This document shows, in pieces, positions 24,089 to 31,633 of a DNA stretch of 33,971 nucleotides (its first letter is position 1; each line of letters starts with the position of its first letter). Made by a program: the position numbers and the translations under genes. The DNA lies in assembly GCA_050181295.1 (NCBI GenBank), contig JBFXDI010000030.1, positions 1 to 33,971 on the forward strand, in the 5' to 3' direction. The DNA is from JBFXDI01 sp050181295 (GTDB lineage Bacteria; Pseudomonadota; Alphaproteobacteria; Rhizobiales; Aestuariivirgaceae). The notes beneath the pieces were generated by a model that worked only from the letters and a program-made list of their open reading frames with translations, had not been told where the DNA came from and made no database searches.

Positions 24089-25105
24089 ATGCAGAAGCCC
24101 GCGCCCGGACCCAACGATCTCATCACCGATGTCGAAGGCCTGGCGGTCGGCAACGCCGGGGACCACGCGGCGCTGACCGGCGTGACCGTGGTGCTGCCGG
24201 AACGGCCGGTCGTGGCGGGTGTCGACGTCAGGGGCGGCGCGCCCGGCACGCGCGACATCGAGGCGCTCGATCCCTCGACGCTCGTCGAGGCGATCCACGG
24301 CGTGGTGCTCGCCGGCGGATCAGTGTTCGGCCTCGACGCCGCGGGCGGCGTCATCGAGTGGCTCGCGGCACGGGGCGTCGGCTTCACCTTCGGAACACAA
24401 CCCCTCCCCTGCCCGGTCGTGCCCTCCGCCATCCTGTTCGACCTCATGAACGGCGGCGACAAGCGATGGACAAGTTCGCCCTACCGCAGGCTCGGCCAGG
24501 AGGCGGCAGCCGCGGCGGGAAGGACATTCCGCCTCGGCAATGCCGGGGCCGGGCTCGGCGCCACGGCCGGCATCTTCAAGGGCGGGCTCGGCAGCGCATC
24601 CTTGACTTGGCGCGGCATGACGGTGGGAGCGCTCGTCGCGGTCAACAGCTACGGCTCGCCGGCCGATCCCGCGACCGGCGCCCTGTGGGCCGAGACGCTC
24701 CTGCCCGAGGGAGACCGTCCACGCCATCCACCGGCGCCCGAGGCCGACGCGCTCTTCGGCTGGACCAAGGCGGCGCGCGGCTCGGAAGCCGGCGCCAACA
24801 CGACCATCGCCGTCGTCGCCACCGACGCCGCGCTCACGCGGAGCGAGGCGCGCCGGCTCGCCATCATGGCGGCGGACGGCATGGCGCGCGCGCTCAGGCC
24901 CATCCACACGCCCTTCGACGGCGACACGGTGTTCGCGCTCGCGACGGGATCGCAGCCCATGCCCAAAGCGCGCGCGCTCACGCTCGCGGCGCTCGGCACG
25001 CTGGCGGCCGACGCGCTCGCCCGCGCCATCGCCAAGGGCGTGCTCGCGGCGGAAGGGATCGCCGGCTGGCCCGCCTTCAGGACGCGCGCGGCACCCTTTG
25101 CCTGA
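24089..25105 (+). CDS. P1-family (DmpA/NylC-like) self-processing hydrolase
   Basis: A 338-residue member of the P1 peptidase family (L-aminopeptidase D-esterase DmpA, beta-aminopeptidases, nylon-oligomer hydrolase NylC). Family hallmarks include the N-terminal ITDVEGLAVGNA, GVVLAGGSVFGLDAAGG (71-87) and LGNAGAGLGATAG (149-161). These enzymes cut themselves and use the new N-terminal residue as nucleophile; here the site reads GANTT (235-239), so cleavage between Asn237 and Thr238 as in NylC is expected rather than the Gly-Ser of DmpA. There is no signal peptide, so it is cytosolic. The substrate is unknown. It is divergent from ggt. Confidence 0.87.
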   Translation: MQKPAPGPNDLITDVEGLAVGNAGDHAALTGVTVVLPERPVVAGVDVRGGAPGTRDIEALDPSTLVEAIHGVVLAGGSVFGLDAAGGVIEWLAARGVGFTFGTQPLPCPVVPSAILFDLMNGGDKRWTSSPYRRLGQEAAAAAGRTFRLGNAGAGLGATAGIFKGGLGSASLTWRGMTVGALVAVNSYGSPADPATGALWAETLLPEGDRPRHPPAPEADALFGWTKAARGSEAGANTTIAVVATDAALTRSEARRLAIMAADGMARALRPIHTPFDGDTVFALATGSQPMPKARALTLAALGTLAADALARAIAKGVLAAEGIAGWPAFRTRAAPFA

Positions 25106-25175
25106 GGGGCGCTTGCCTTTCCGGGAGCGGCGTACTAGGTACGGGCTCTTATGAGCGGCGCCAGGCCGCCAACGG

Positions 25176-25252
25176 GCACCGGTAGCTCAGCTGGATAGAG
25201 CACCAGACTACGAATCTGGGGGTCGGGAGTTCGAATCTTCCCCGGTGCGCCA
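25176..25252 (+). tRNA. tRNA-Arg (anticodon ACG)
   Basis: A 77-nt cloverleaf with encoded CCA. The acceptor stem is GCACCGG (25176-25182) with CCGGTGC (25242-25248), discriminator G. The D arm begins TAGCTCAGCTGG, the anticodon stem CCAGA/TCTGG encloses CTACGAA with anticodon ACG, and the T arm is GGGAG-TTCGAAT-CTTCC. Its 3' 29 bases are repeated exactly at 26473-26501, marking it as an integration target. Confidence 0.96.
25224..25252 (+). repeat. Proximal attachment-site repeat inside tRNA-Arg
   Basis: The last 29 bases of the tRNA-Arg gene (T arm, acceptor 3' strand and CCA) are identical to 26473-26501. tRNA 3' ends are classic core sites for tyrosine-recombinase integration. Confidence 0.8.
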
Positions 25253-25385
25253 TTATCCCTGCAATCTCAATTATTACAGGAGCGCCTTCGGAGGCTCCTC
25301 AGTCACGCTTTGATGGAACCGCCGGCTCAAGAAAACGGGTTGGCGGACCAAAGGGCAACTCCTGCCACCATAGCGCCCCCCGCGA

Positions 25386-26180
25386 CTATCGGGTAAAGCG
25401 CTTGCTCTCAGTAGGCGTCGCAACTCCACAGACGAGCCCCGGCTCATGCTGAAGGCCGCACGCCATCACCATGCGGCGTGATGGGACATTCGATGCCGAG
25501 ACAAGCTCGTAGACATGAGTAGCATCGAGTTCCTCGCAGACGCTGACAATCATTCTGGCGTTGATGTAGTTGCCAAGGCCCTTTCCGCGTTGAGCTTCCG
25601 CCACCCCTACGAGACCGCCCCAAGCATACCGGTGATAGGGGCTGTGCGCATTGTGCGGAAGATAGCCATGCGCGGCTGCCATGATCGTTCCACGGCCATC
25701 TCCCACTGCCACAGTTATTGCCTGACCAGCCTCTCCGACGAGCAATGAGCCAGAGAATGGCACCATGCCAACCACTCCCATAAGCTGCTGGATGCGAGCA
25801 GTGTAGTTGTCCTCCGGCTGAGTCGGAGATGGCAAGTCTTTCAGACCATCGGGCGGCCCACTTGAAACGAGCGGCTGGGATGCCGCCAACGCAGTTTGCC
25901 GGTCCGCAAGGAAGACATCCCAGGTGTCGAAACGAAACTTCCTCTTGAGCAGATTGGCACTGATCTCCTCAACTCTGTCGATGGGGATAAGGCGGAAGCC
26001 ACAGGCCCCATCGCGGTCCAGGAATTCGTCAATGCAGTCCCATCCGAGGCGATCCAGATCATCGCATCCCATCATGCGACCGGTTTGGCAGGCGCCAGGG
26101 GTCGTGTTGATGAAAGCAACGTGAGCTTCCGCTGAGGCTTGCAGTCGCTGTTGCAGTTCAGTCCCGAAATAACCTGCCAT
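25386..26180 (-). CDS. GNAT-family N-acetyltransferase
   Basis: A 264-residue protein whose C-terminal half is a GNAT fold. Motif A is seen in GGLVGVAEAQRGKGLGNYIN (acetyl-CoA pyrophosphate loop Q/R-x-x-G-x-G, R-G-K-G-L-G), followed by the typical ASNVPSRRMVMACGL segment. The N-terminal half (MAGYFGTELQQRLQ...) is not recognised and may set the acceptor. ATG at 26180 has an AGGAGGAGG ribosome site directly upstream. It is the only gene in the tRNA-bounded segment, and its base composition differs from the core genes, which suggests transfer. The acceptor is unknown. Confidence 0.75.
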   Translation of the reverse strand: MAGYFGTELQQRLQASAEAHVAFINTTPGACQTGRMMGCDDLDRLGWDCIDEFLDRDGACGFRLIPIDRVEEISANLLKRKFRFDTWDVFLADRQTALAASQPLVSSGPPDGLKDLPSPTQPEDNYTARIQQLMGVVGMVPFSGSLLVGEAGQAITVAVGDGRGTIMAAAHGYLPHNAHSPYHRYAWGGLVGVAEAQRGKGLGNYINARMIVSVCEELDATHVYELVSASNVPSRRMVMACGLQHEPGLVCGVATPTESKRFTR

Positions 26181-26450
26181 GCCCCCCTCCTCCTCATGCG
26201 CCTCACGCATCGCGTCATCGACAGTAGTGGTCTTCTGACATCTTCCGGAGCCGGACCCCAGGGTCTCCACCGTTCTCCGCGAGGAATTCCACTCCAACCG
26301 TCTTTAAGGCGGACTGAAGCGTTTCGGCGTTGATGCTCGTCTTCCTATTTCACCGTCTCCGGTTTCGAACCTGGCGCTAGCGGCGCGTTTCGCCCGCCGC
26401 GCGAGAACAGCAGTAGTTTTGCGGGAAAGTCCTTGAGTTACAAGCGCCGG
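26181..26450. other. Gene-free stretch inside the mini-island
   Basis: Together with the tRNA remnant downstream, about 360 bases carry no convincing gene. The short open frames here lack ribosome sites and similarity. On the minus strand GGTTCGAAACC (near 26360-26370) and the words after it look loosely like T-arm and D-arm pieces of another tRNA, too weak to call. The stretch probably represents decayed end-of-element DNA. Confidence 0.45.
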
Positions 26451-26501
26451 CTCCGACCTATGAACCTGGGAACGGGAGTTCGAATCTTCCCCGGTGCGCC
26501 A
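26451..26501 (+). pseudogene. Displaced tRNA-Arg 3' half (distal attachment site)
   Basis: The last 29 bases (26473-26501) are identical to the 3' end of tRNA-Arg, including CCA. The preceding part, CTATGAACCTGGG, resembles the tRNA's CTACGAATCTGGG but with changes that break the anticodon stem, so it cannot be a working tRNA. This fits the host tRNA fragment pushed aside when an element integrated and restored the tRNA with its own copy. Confidence 0.75.
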
Positions 26502-26539
26502 CTTCAATCAATGATTATTCAAAGCTTGGACCAAACACC

Positions 26540-27253
26540 CTAAGCCAGCTTTCTGAAAATCCGGTTCGGGACGATCTCGGTATATCGCGGGTCTCGCCTG
26601 ACCAGGAGATCGACGACGCGCTTGACCTGCCGGTCTTCGATCTGCTCGGAGGTATAAATTTCGAGCGTTCCGGGAAACTTGTGCGGGGCCAATGTCGGCG
26701 AGACTGCCAGCGACCAGTTGTAGTCGTCGAAGTCGACATAGCCACCTACTTCGAGCAGTCGATCGACAAGAAAGAATGTCAGAGCGTCAACATTCCAGGT
26801 ATGGGCGCCATCGATAAATGCGTAATCGAAGATAGGCTCTGCATGGCGTTCGATCAGTTTCGATAGTTCCCAATTGTAGTTGTCGAGAAGCTTCGTGCTG
26901 CTGCCGTAGCCGCGAACATTGGTAAAACCACTGGCGACCAGTCTCTCGGAGGCGGCGGTGACGTTGTAATCGAAATCAAACAGGTAGATCTCGCCATCGG
27001 CCGGCAGACATTTGGCGATCTCGATTGCCGTGTCGCCGTTCAGAACTCCGAATTCGGCGATTCTCTTGACCCCTAATTGCCGGATTGCAGCGACCGTATG
27101 CTGGTTGGCTCTCGTCCGGACGTTCGAAGGGTAATTCGGATTGAGCGTCGCCCTAGCTTGCTCGATCTCCGGGAAAGCGTTCGTGGGGAAAACCCCCTCG
27201 TTCAGCCTTGAGGCGGCGTTTTTCGCACGCGACCATAGGTCCCGCAGGCTCAT
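26540..27253 (-). CDS. Class I SAM-dependent methyltransferase
   Basis: A 237-residue protein with a Rossmann methyltransferase core of the Methyltransf_24/cephalosporin-hydroxylase-like type. The SAM-binding strand-loop is RIAEFGVLNGDTAIEIA (about 65-81), followed by EIYLFDFDYN (acidic residue for the ribose), FDYAFIDGAHTWNVD and VGGYVDFDDYNW. Such enzymes often act on sugars or secondary metabolites. ATG at 27253 has GGAGAGG 9 bases upstream. The gene lies just outside the tRNA-derived repeat, is also lower in GC than the core, and stands alone. The substrate is unknown. Confidence 0.75.
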   Translation of the reverse strand: MSLRDLWSRAKNAASRLNEGVFPTNAFPEIEQARATLNPNYPSNVRTRANQHTVAAIRQLGVKRIAEFGVLNGDTAIEIAKCLPADGEIYLFDFDYNVTAASERLVASGFTNVRGYGSSTKLLDNYNWELSKLIERHAEPIFDYAFIDGAHTWNVDALTFFLVDRLLEVGGYVDFDDYNWSLAVSPTLAPHKFPGTLEIYTSEQIEDRQVKRVVDLLVRRDPRYTEIVPNRIFRKLA

Positions 27254-27421
27254 TGAAGTTTGCCTCTCCGCAGCAGTTTCATCTGACGGCGATAGGCGGC
27301 AACCATCAAGCCATTCGGGCGCTCGTGTTCGCCCGAGCACGACCTCCGTCACGCCGTCGACGCGCAGGTCGAGCCTCCTTCCAATGCACCGAAGAATAGT
27401 CGCTGAACCAAACCGAACAAT

Positions 27422-27455
27422 AACGGTCGAGATAAATCAATATTCGAGAACCGTT
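27422..27455. promoter_or_regulatory. AT-rich inverted repeat upstream of the cysteine hydrolase
   Basis: AACGGT (27422-27427) and ACCGTT (27450-27455) form a 6-bp inverted repeat around an AT-rich centre that also holds TCGAG twice. It lies about 40 bases before the hydrolase start and could be an operator or part of the promoter. No consensus is recognised. Confidence 0.3.
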
Positions 27456-27491
27456 CAAAGCCCTTTAGGGTCTCCAGGAAAGGAGGCTTCC

Positions 27492-28169
27492 ATGATTTCC
27501 GCCAGACCCTTCGACTTTCCCTATGATGGCAAGCTCAACCCGAAGAGCACGGCCCTGGTCGTGATCGACCTGCAGCGGGATTTCCTGTCTCCCGACGGCT
27601 ATTTCGCCCGCATGGGCTACGACCCCTCGCCGCTCCGCAAGATCCTGCCGACCGTGGCCAGGCTGATCGCGGCCGCGCGCGCGGCGGGGATCGCGGTGGT
27701 CCACACGCGGCAGGGCTATCGCGCTGACATGGCCGACATGACGCCCTACGAGAAATGGCGCCGGCAGCGATCGGGCCTCGAAGGGACGGACGTTCTCCTC
27801 CGCTCGAGCCCAGGGTTCGAGATCGTGCCCGAGATCGATGTCTCCCCGCGCGACATCATCGTCGACAAGACCTGCAACTCCGCCTTCACCTACACCGACT
27901 TCGAGCATGTGCTGCGCGCGCAGGCAATCACGCATCTCATGCTCACCGGGTGCACGACCGATGTGTGCGTCCACACCACGCTTCGCGAAGCCTGCGACCG
28001 CAACTTCCAGTGCCTGACCATCGCCGATGCCTGTGCGAGCGGCGACCAGTACGCGCACGAGGCCGCCCTGCACATGGTGACGGTCGAGAACGGCATTTTT
28101 GGCGCGCTGGCCGATTCCGGCGCCGTTCTGGCAGGGCTGGCGAAGCTTGCCGCAAACCAATCGGGATGA
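27492..28169 (+). CDS. Isochorismatase-family cysteine hydrolase, biuret-hydrolase-like
   Basis: A 225-residue amidohydrolase with the Asp-Lys-Cys triad: Asp26 (VVIDLQRDF), Lys126 (IVDKTCNSAF) and Cys159 (LTGCTTDVCVHTTLREA). The start PFDFPYDGKLNPKSTAL and the middle TRQGYRADMADM...KWRRQR closely recall biuret amidohydrolase (BiuH) and related ureido/amide hydrolases, which release ammonia from small nitrogen compounds. AGGAGG precedes ATG 27492. The frame is open further upstream, but that DNA overlaps the divergent methyltransferase. The reductase gene downstream begins 62 bases later. Family is certain; biuret as substrate is a guess. Confidence 0.87.
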   Translation: MISARPFDFPYDGKLNPKSTALVVIDLQRDFLSPDGYFARMGYDPSPLRKILPTVARLIAAARAAGIAVVHTRQGYRADMADMTPYEKWRRQRSGLEGTDVLLRSSPGFEIVPEIDVSPRDIIVDKTCNSAFTYTDFEHVLRAQAITHLMLTGCTTDVCVHTTLREACDRNFQCLTIADACASGDQYAHEAALHMVTVENGIFGALADSGAVLAGLAKLAANQSG

Positions 28170-28231
28170 ACGGCACGACGGCGACGTACGTCTCGGAATG
28201 GCTGAAAGCATCGGCAGCAACGGAGGAAGAC

Positions 28232-28783
28232 ATGCTCAAGCACGACGGCGTCATCTGGCACACCGCGGTCAGCCTCGACGGCTTTGCCGCCGACGTGAAC
28301 GACAGCCTGGGGTTCATGACGGATTATGAATCCCCCAACCCGGTGATCGATGAAGTCATGGCCAATATCGGCTGCACCCTGGGCGGGCGGCGCGGCTACG
28401 ACATTTCCCGGACGTGGGAAACGGAGCCGGAAGCCTATGGCGGCGACGTCAAGGTACCCGAATATGTGGTCACCCGCCGGCCGTTTCCGAACGATCCAAA
28501 GACCCTTTTCGCCGACGGCAATGACCTGCCCGCCGCCGTGGCCAAGGCCAAGGCAACAGCGAACGGCAAGATGGTCGTCATTCTCGGACCCACGCTGGGC
28601 TCGGCGCTGCTCCGCGCCGGTCTCGTGGACCAGATCGTGCTACACGTGACGCCTGTGCTGATCGGCGCCGGCGTCAGGATCTTTGCCGATACCGGCGAGC
28701 CTCCGGTACATCTGGAACGGATCCATCTCAGCCAATCCGGACAGACGACCAATTTCATCTTCCGGCCGCTGCCGGCGCAGTAA
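28232..28783 (+). CDS. RibD C-terminal/dihydrofolate reductase-like protein
   Basis: A 183-residue protein of the RibD_C/DHFR-like superfamily, NAD(P)H-dependent reductases. It opens with IWHTAVSLDGFAAD (the S-x-D-G-x-x-A motif at 14-20), has the cofactor-binding region LGGRRGYDIS, ILGPTLGSALLRAGLVDQIVLHVTPVLIGAG and ends with a typical NFIFRPL strand. ATG 28232 is preferred because GGAGG lies 5 bases upstream; an ATG at 28166 overlapping the hydrolase stop would add 22 atypical residues. It probably shares a transcript with the cysteine hydrolase. The substrate is unknown. Confidence 0.82.
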   Translation: MLKHDGVIWHTAVSLDGFAADVNDSLGFMTDYESPNPVIDEVMANIGCTLGGRRGYDISRTWETEPEAYGGDVKVPEYVVTRRPFPNDPKTLFADGNDLPAAVAKAKATANGKMVVILGPTLGSALLRAGLVDQIVLHVTPVLIGAGVRIFADTGEPPVHLERIHLSQSGQTTNFIFRPLPAQ

Positions 28784-28806
28784 GCTCATTGGCTTTCGAA
28801 GCGTCG

Positions 28807-29484
28807 TCACCGGCCAAAGTTCGCCCTGATCTCGGCCGCCATCAGCTTTTGAATCTGCCAAAGGTTGCGATCGCGAATGCCATTCTCCTCGAGCTTGGCA
28901 ATGGTGTTGAACGCATACTGGGCTGCCGATCCCCAATGCCCTGCCGCTCGCGACAGCACGCCAGCGACTTCAGACAGCGGAAGCCTCCCGGCATAGGCGC
29001 TCCCTTTGGGCAAGGCGATGAAGGCCAGCGCTTTCAACCGCCCCTCGGCGGTCGAAATCTCGATCCATCGCGGAACGTTGGTCGGAGGGTTTGCATCGAT
29101 CTCGCGGTCGAGCAACCGGACGATCTGTCCATGGTTGTCCCCCGCGGGCAGGCGATACGCGATCCCGACGCAGGTTCCGCCGCGATCCAGCGCCAGCATC
29201 AGGGCGGGCAACTCGCGGGTCCCACGCCACCTGGTCAGTTTGAGGCAGAAGGAGCGATGCCACCCGCGCGCGACAGCGCGCCGCTGCTCGACACTCTGGA
29301 ACTCAGGATTCCAGATGAGCGATCCGTATGCGAACACCCACAGGCGCTCGGGATCATACTGCGCCAGCACGGCATCGGCCATCTGCGCGATCTCGGCGTC
29401 GGTATGGTCGGAGGTGCCCGGTTCCGGGCCGGGGTCCGGCTCCGTCCGTTCGACCAAAGCGACGAGTTCGGCCGTCAACTGCAT
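28807..29484 (-). CDS. ChaC-like gamma-glutamylcyclotransferase
   Basis: A 225-residue protein of the ChaC family, which splits glutathione to 5-oxoproline and Cys-Gly in the cytosol. The substrate-loop YGSLIWNP (53-60) is intact, followed by RRAVARGWHRSFCL, and a candidate catalytic Glu128 lies in LLDREID. ATG 29484 has GGAGAGGGG upstream; the open frame beyond it enters the divergent promoter. A consensus TTGACA lies on the minus strand at 29544-29549 without a good -10. It diverges from a methyltransferase gene. A periplasmic GGT is encoded about 5 kb away. Confidence 0.87.
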   Translation of the reverse strand: MQLTAELVALVERTEPDPGPEPGTSDHTDAEIAQMADAVLAQYDPERLWVFAYGSLIWNPEFQSVEQRRAVARGWHRSFCLKLTRWRGTRELPALMLALDRGGTCVGIAYRLPAGDNHGQIVRLLDREIDANPPTNVPRWIEISTAEGRLKALAFIALPKGSAYAGRLPLSEVAGVLSRAAGHWGSAAQYAFNTIAKLEENGIRDRNLWQIQKLMAAEIRANFGR

Positions 29485-29585
29485 GCCGCCCCTCTCCGGC
29501 GCAGGAGCAAACCCGTTCCATCTGAGAGAAGAACAAGCTCTGCTGTCAAGGTCCCCAAACGGGGGCAACCGGCAAAGCAGCGGAT

Positions 29586-30443
29586 ATGCTAGTCTCGCAA
29601 GTTCCCAACGGACAGCGGATGATAGCAATGCTGGAAGCGGACAAGGTGTTCGCCGGCTCGATTCCCGAGAACTACGACCGCCATATGGTGCCGTTGATCT
29701 TCGAGCCGTACGCCGCGGATATCGCACAACGGGCCGCGGCCCTGTCGCCGAGCGCCGTTCTGGAGATCGCCGCGGGCACGGGCGTCGTCACCCGCGCGTT
29801 GGCGCCAAGACTGCCTCCCGGCGCCAGCTATATCGTGACCGACCTCAACCAGCCGATGCTCGACTATGCCGCTTCGCGACAGGCTCTCGACGATCGCATC
29901 AAATGGCGCCAGGCGGATGCCATGGCGCTGCCGTTCGAGGATGCGGCCTTCGATCTCGTCTGCTGTCAGTTCGGCGCGATGTTCTTCCCCGACCGCCCCT
30001 CCGCTTACCGCGAGGCAAAGCGGGTCCTGAAGCCCGGAGGGCATTTCCTGTTCAGCGTGTGGGATCGCATCGAGGAGAACGTCTTTGCGGACGATGTGAC
30101 GAATGCCTTGGCAAGGATCTTTCCGAACGATCCGCCGCGCTTTCTGGCGCGCACGCCGCACGGCTATCACGATAGGGCGCTGATCCGCCGCGACCTGGAG
30201 GACGCGGGTTTCTCCCGCGTGACGATCGAGACGAAAGCCGAACAAAGCCGCGCATCCTCGCCGCGCCTTCCGGCCGTCGCCTATTGCCAGGGAACTCTTC
30301 TTCGCACCGAAATCCAGGCCAGGGAGAGCGGAAAGCTGGAAGCCGCAACCGATTATGCCGCATCCGCAATTGCAGAGAGACACGGCAGCGGCGAGGTTGC
30401 AGCCAAAATCCAAGCGCATGTCATCGTGGCCGTAGCCCCGTAG
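29586..30443 (+). CDS. Class I SAM-dependent methyltransferase (UbiE/Methyltransf_11 type)
   Basis: A methyltransferase of up to 285 residues. The SAM motif VLEIAAGTGVVTRAL, the acidic YIVTDLNQPML, the QADAMALPFEDAAFDLV post-motif and VLKPGGHFLFSVWD are all in order and canonical. The start is uncertain: ATG 29586, 29619 and 29628 are possible and none has a strong ribosome site; relatives usually begin close to EADKVFAGSIPENYDRHMVPLIF, favouring a later start. It is divergent from the ChaC-like gene. The first copy of a ~140-bp repeat starts 47 bases after the stop. The substrate is unknown. Confidence 0.85.
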   Translation: MLVSQVPNGQRMIAMLEADKVFAGSIPENYDRHMVPLIFEPYAADIAQRAAALSPSAVLEIAAGTGVVTRALAPRLPPGASYIVTDLNQPMLDYAASRQALDDRIKWRQADAMALPFEDAAFDLVCCQFGAMFFPDRPSAYREAKRVLKPGGHFLFSVWDRIEENVFADDVTNALARIFPNDPPRFLARTPHGYHDRALIRRDLEDAGFSRVTIETKAEQSRASSPRLPAVAYCQGTLLRTEIQARESGKLEAATDYAASAIAERHGSGEVAAKIQAHVIVAVAP

Positions 30444-30490
30444 CGAATCCCGGCTTCATCCCTGCCCGCGGGCGCCAATCTCCTCCGGGC

Positions 30491-30629
30491 ATTTCCCGCT
30501 TCTTTGCGTTCTCGGGTCGCGCTATCGTGCCGTGGTCGGAAAGGGGAAACCGACCTTGAGGGATGGCCGCCCTACCCTCAGGACACGCCGCTTGCCGCTT
30601 CAATCATCATCCTACTCCGCGGGAGGCAG
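30491..30629 (+). repeat. Direct repeat copy 1 flanking the toxin-antitoxin pair
   Basis: A 139-base copy of the sequence at 31634-31773. Bases 30515-30616 match 31658-31759 perfectly (102 bases); the upstream 24 bases carry about eight substitutions, and one base is missing near the end (30616/30617). Weaker likeness continues further upstream. This copy lies between the methyltransferase and toxin genes and leads into no gene of its own. The surrounding stretch 30444-30675 has no coding region. Confidence 0.9.
30526..30587 (+). other. Three-way-junction-like fold in repeat copy 1
   Basis: Three stems can be drawn: an outer stem CGTGCC (30526-30531) with GGACACG (30581-30587, one A bulged), enclosing GGTCGG (30534-30539)/CCGACC (30550-30555) and TGAGGG (30557-30562)/CCCTCA (30575-30580). 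A structured RNA or a DNA-level palindromic element are both possible. It matches no riboswitch or ribozyme I recognise. Confidence 0.45.
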
Positions 30630-30675
30630 GCAAGCGCAGCCCCAGCCGTCACTTCAGGTGATGCAGGTGCTGCGG

Positions 30676-31197
30676 TCATAGTTCCACTAGCCGCTGGATC
30701 GCGCGCATCGGCAGCACCAACCGAAGCGAGTCCGGCAGCCGCACGAAACCGTTTCCTTCGTAGAAGGCAGCGGCACGCTCACTGATGGCGTCCACCACCA
30801 ACATCGAGGAACCGACTGTGGCCGCGCTCGCATAGGTGCGCCGTACGGCGTCGGCGAGAAGCATCGCGCCCAGGCGTTCGCCCTGCCGCGCTTCCGAGAC
30901 CGCCAGCCGTCCGACCAGCGTGGCGCTGACCAGTGGATAGCGCGGGATGTGCTTGCGGGCGGCAGCCGGTACGTCGCCCTGCGCCACCCCGGTCGCGCAT
31001 AGCGTATAATAACCCAGCACGACATCCGGCTTGTCTGACCCCACCAGAATGAAGACCGCATTTGCCTTGCGTCGCACATCCTGGCTCGCCTGCGTCCGGA
31101 GATAACGGTCGAGGCTGTCGACGCCGCAGGAGAAGCCGTCCCGGTCATGATGCGCCGCGAGCGCCTCGATCTTCAGATCTGGCCGGGCCTGCGCCAT
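30676..31197 (-). CDS. GNAT-type toxin of a toxin-antitoxin pair (TacT/AtaT-like)
   Basis: A 173-residue GNAT acetyltransferase of the toxin group that acetylates aminoacyl-tRNA and blocks translation. The family pattern is clear: HDRDGFSCGVDSLDRYL near the N-terminus, VVLGYYTLCATGV, the LVGRLAVSEARQGERLGAMLL acetyl-CoA-binding motif A, and AAAFYEGNGFVRLP with the C-terminal active-site Tyr. It lies 3 bases after the DUF1778 gene, the standard antitoxin-first order. It ends 46 bases from repeat copy 1. Family and pairing are strong; toxicity and the target tRNA are inferred. Confidence 0.9.
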   Translation of the reverse strand: MAQARPDLKIEALAAHHDRDGFSCGVDSLDRYLRTQASQDVRRKANAVFILVGSDKPDVVLGYYTLCATGVAQGDVPAAARKHIPRYPLVSATLVGRLAVSEARQGERLGAMLLADAVRRTYASAATVGSSMLVVDAISERAAAFYEGNGFVRLPDSLRLVLPMRAIQRLVEL

Positions 31198-31200
31198 GGC

Positions 31201-31506
31201 TTAGGAAGCGACCCGGCGCTTGTGCTCAGCCAGGGCGCGGACCAACCGCTCGCTCGGCTCAGGCGGATCGATCAGCGCTTTGAAGAAGGTCGCGCGGTCG
31301 CGATCGGACAGCACCAGCGTTTCATGCTCGGCTATCGTCCGGCGTGCCGTGTCGGTGAGCGCGGTCACGCAGAAGTCGCTGACCTTGCGCCGTGATAGAT
31401 GGGCGGCCCGCTCAATAAGGTCCTTCGTCTCTTCGTCCAGCCGGAATCCGAGGCGCTCGACGCGGTTGGGCGTTTCTCGTTCGATCTTGGGCTGTTTGCG
31501 CGACAT
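31201..31506 (-). CDS. DUF1778 ribbon-helix-helix antitoxin (TacA/AtaR-like)
   Basis: A 101-residue antitoxin with an N-terminal ribbon-helix-helix DNA-binding part (RVERLGFRLDEETKDLIERAA, SRRKVSDFCVTAL) and a C-terminal toxin-wrapping tail (LSDRDRATFFKALIDPPEPSERL), which is the DUF1778 signature. Such proteins neutralise the GNAT toxin and repress their own promoter together with it. ATG 31506 with AGGAG about 8 bases upstream; a good promoter lies just before it. The toxin gene follows after 3 bases. Confidence 0.92.
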   Translation of the reverse strand: MSRKQPKIERETPNRVERLGFRLDEETKDLIERAAHLSRRKVSDFCVTALTDTARRTIAEHETLVLSDRDRATFFKALIDPPEPSERLVRALAEHKRRVAS

Positions 31507-31542
31507 TGGGGCACTCCTGCCATCGGTCTACTTTTCTCCAAC

Positions 31543-31571
31543 AATGTACGTCATTTAGACTAACAAATCAA
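31543..31571 (-). promoter_or_regulatory. Promoter of the antitoxin-toxin operon
   Basis: On the minus strand TTGATT (complement of 31566-31571) and TACATT (complement of 31543-31548) are exactly 17 bases apart in a distinctly AT-rich stretch, about 37 bases before the antitoxin start. The antitoxin's operator is expected to overlap it, although no clear palindrome stands out. Confidence 0.6.
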
Positions 31572-31633
31572 CTCTAGTTTCTGTCACCATCACGCCCCGC
31601 AACCCGGCTTTGCCCTGCCCGGCGCGTTCGGAT

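Larger units (their letters stand above)
25253..26501. mobile_element. Remnant tRNA-integrated mini-island (about 1.25 kb)
   Basis: The segment lies between the tRNA-Arg gene and a distal 29-bp copy of its 3' end. It is visibly lower in GC than the housekeeping region and carries a single GNAT gene on the minus strand. No integrase, excisionase or replication gene remains, so this is either a heavily deleted element or a passenger left after excision. The boundaries come from the repeat; mobility is inferred. Confidence 0.65.

Noticed and set aside
26321..26376. tRNA-Leu-like fragment on the minus strand inside the mini-island (a GGTTCGAAACC T-arm word followed by D-arm-like words)
   Set aside because: The match is short and no acceptor or anticodon stem can be drawn; it could be chance or very old decay.
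26304..26507. Small minus-strand open frame running into the tRNA-derived repeat
   Set aside because: Part of it is simply the complement of the tRNA 3' end, a common source of false small genes, and no ribosome site precedes it.
30421..30603. Small minus-strand open frame in repeat copy 1 with a twin in copy 2 (31555-31746)
   Set aside because: The shared protein sequence follows from the DNA repeat; the two frames diverge outside it, no ribosome site precedes either, and copy 2 is a gene leader on the other strand.
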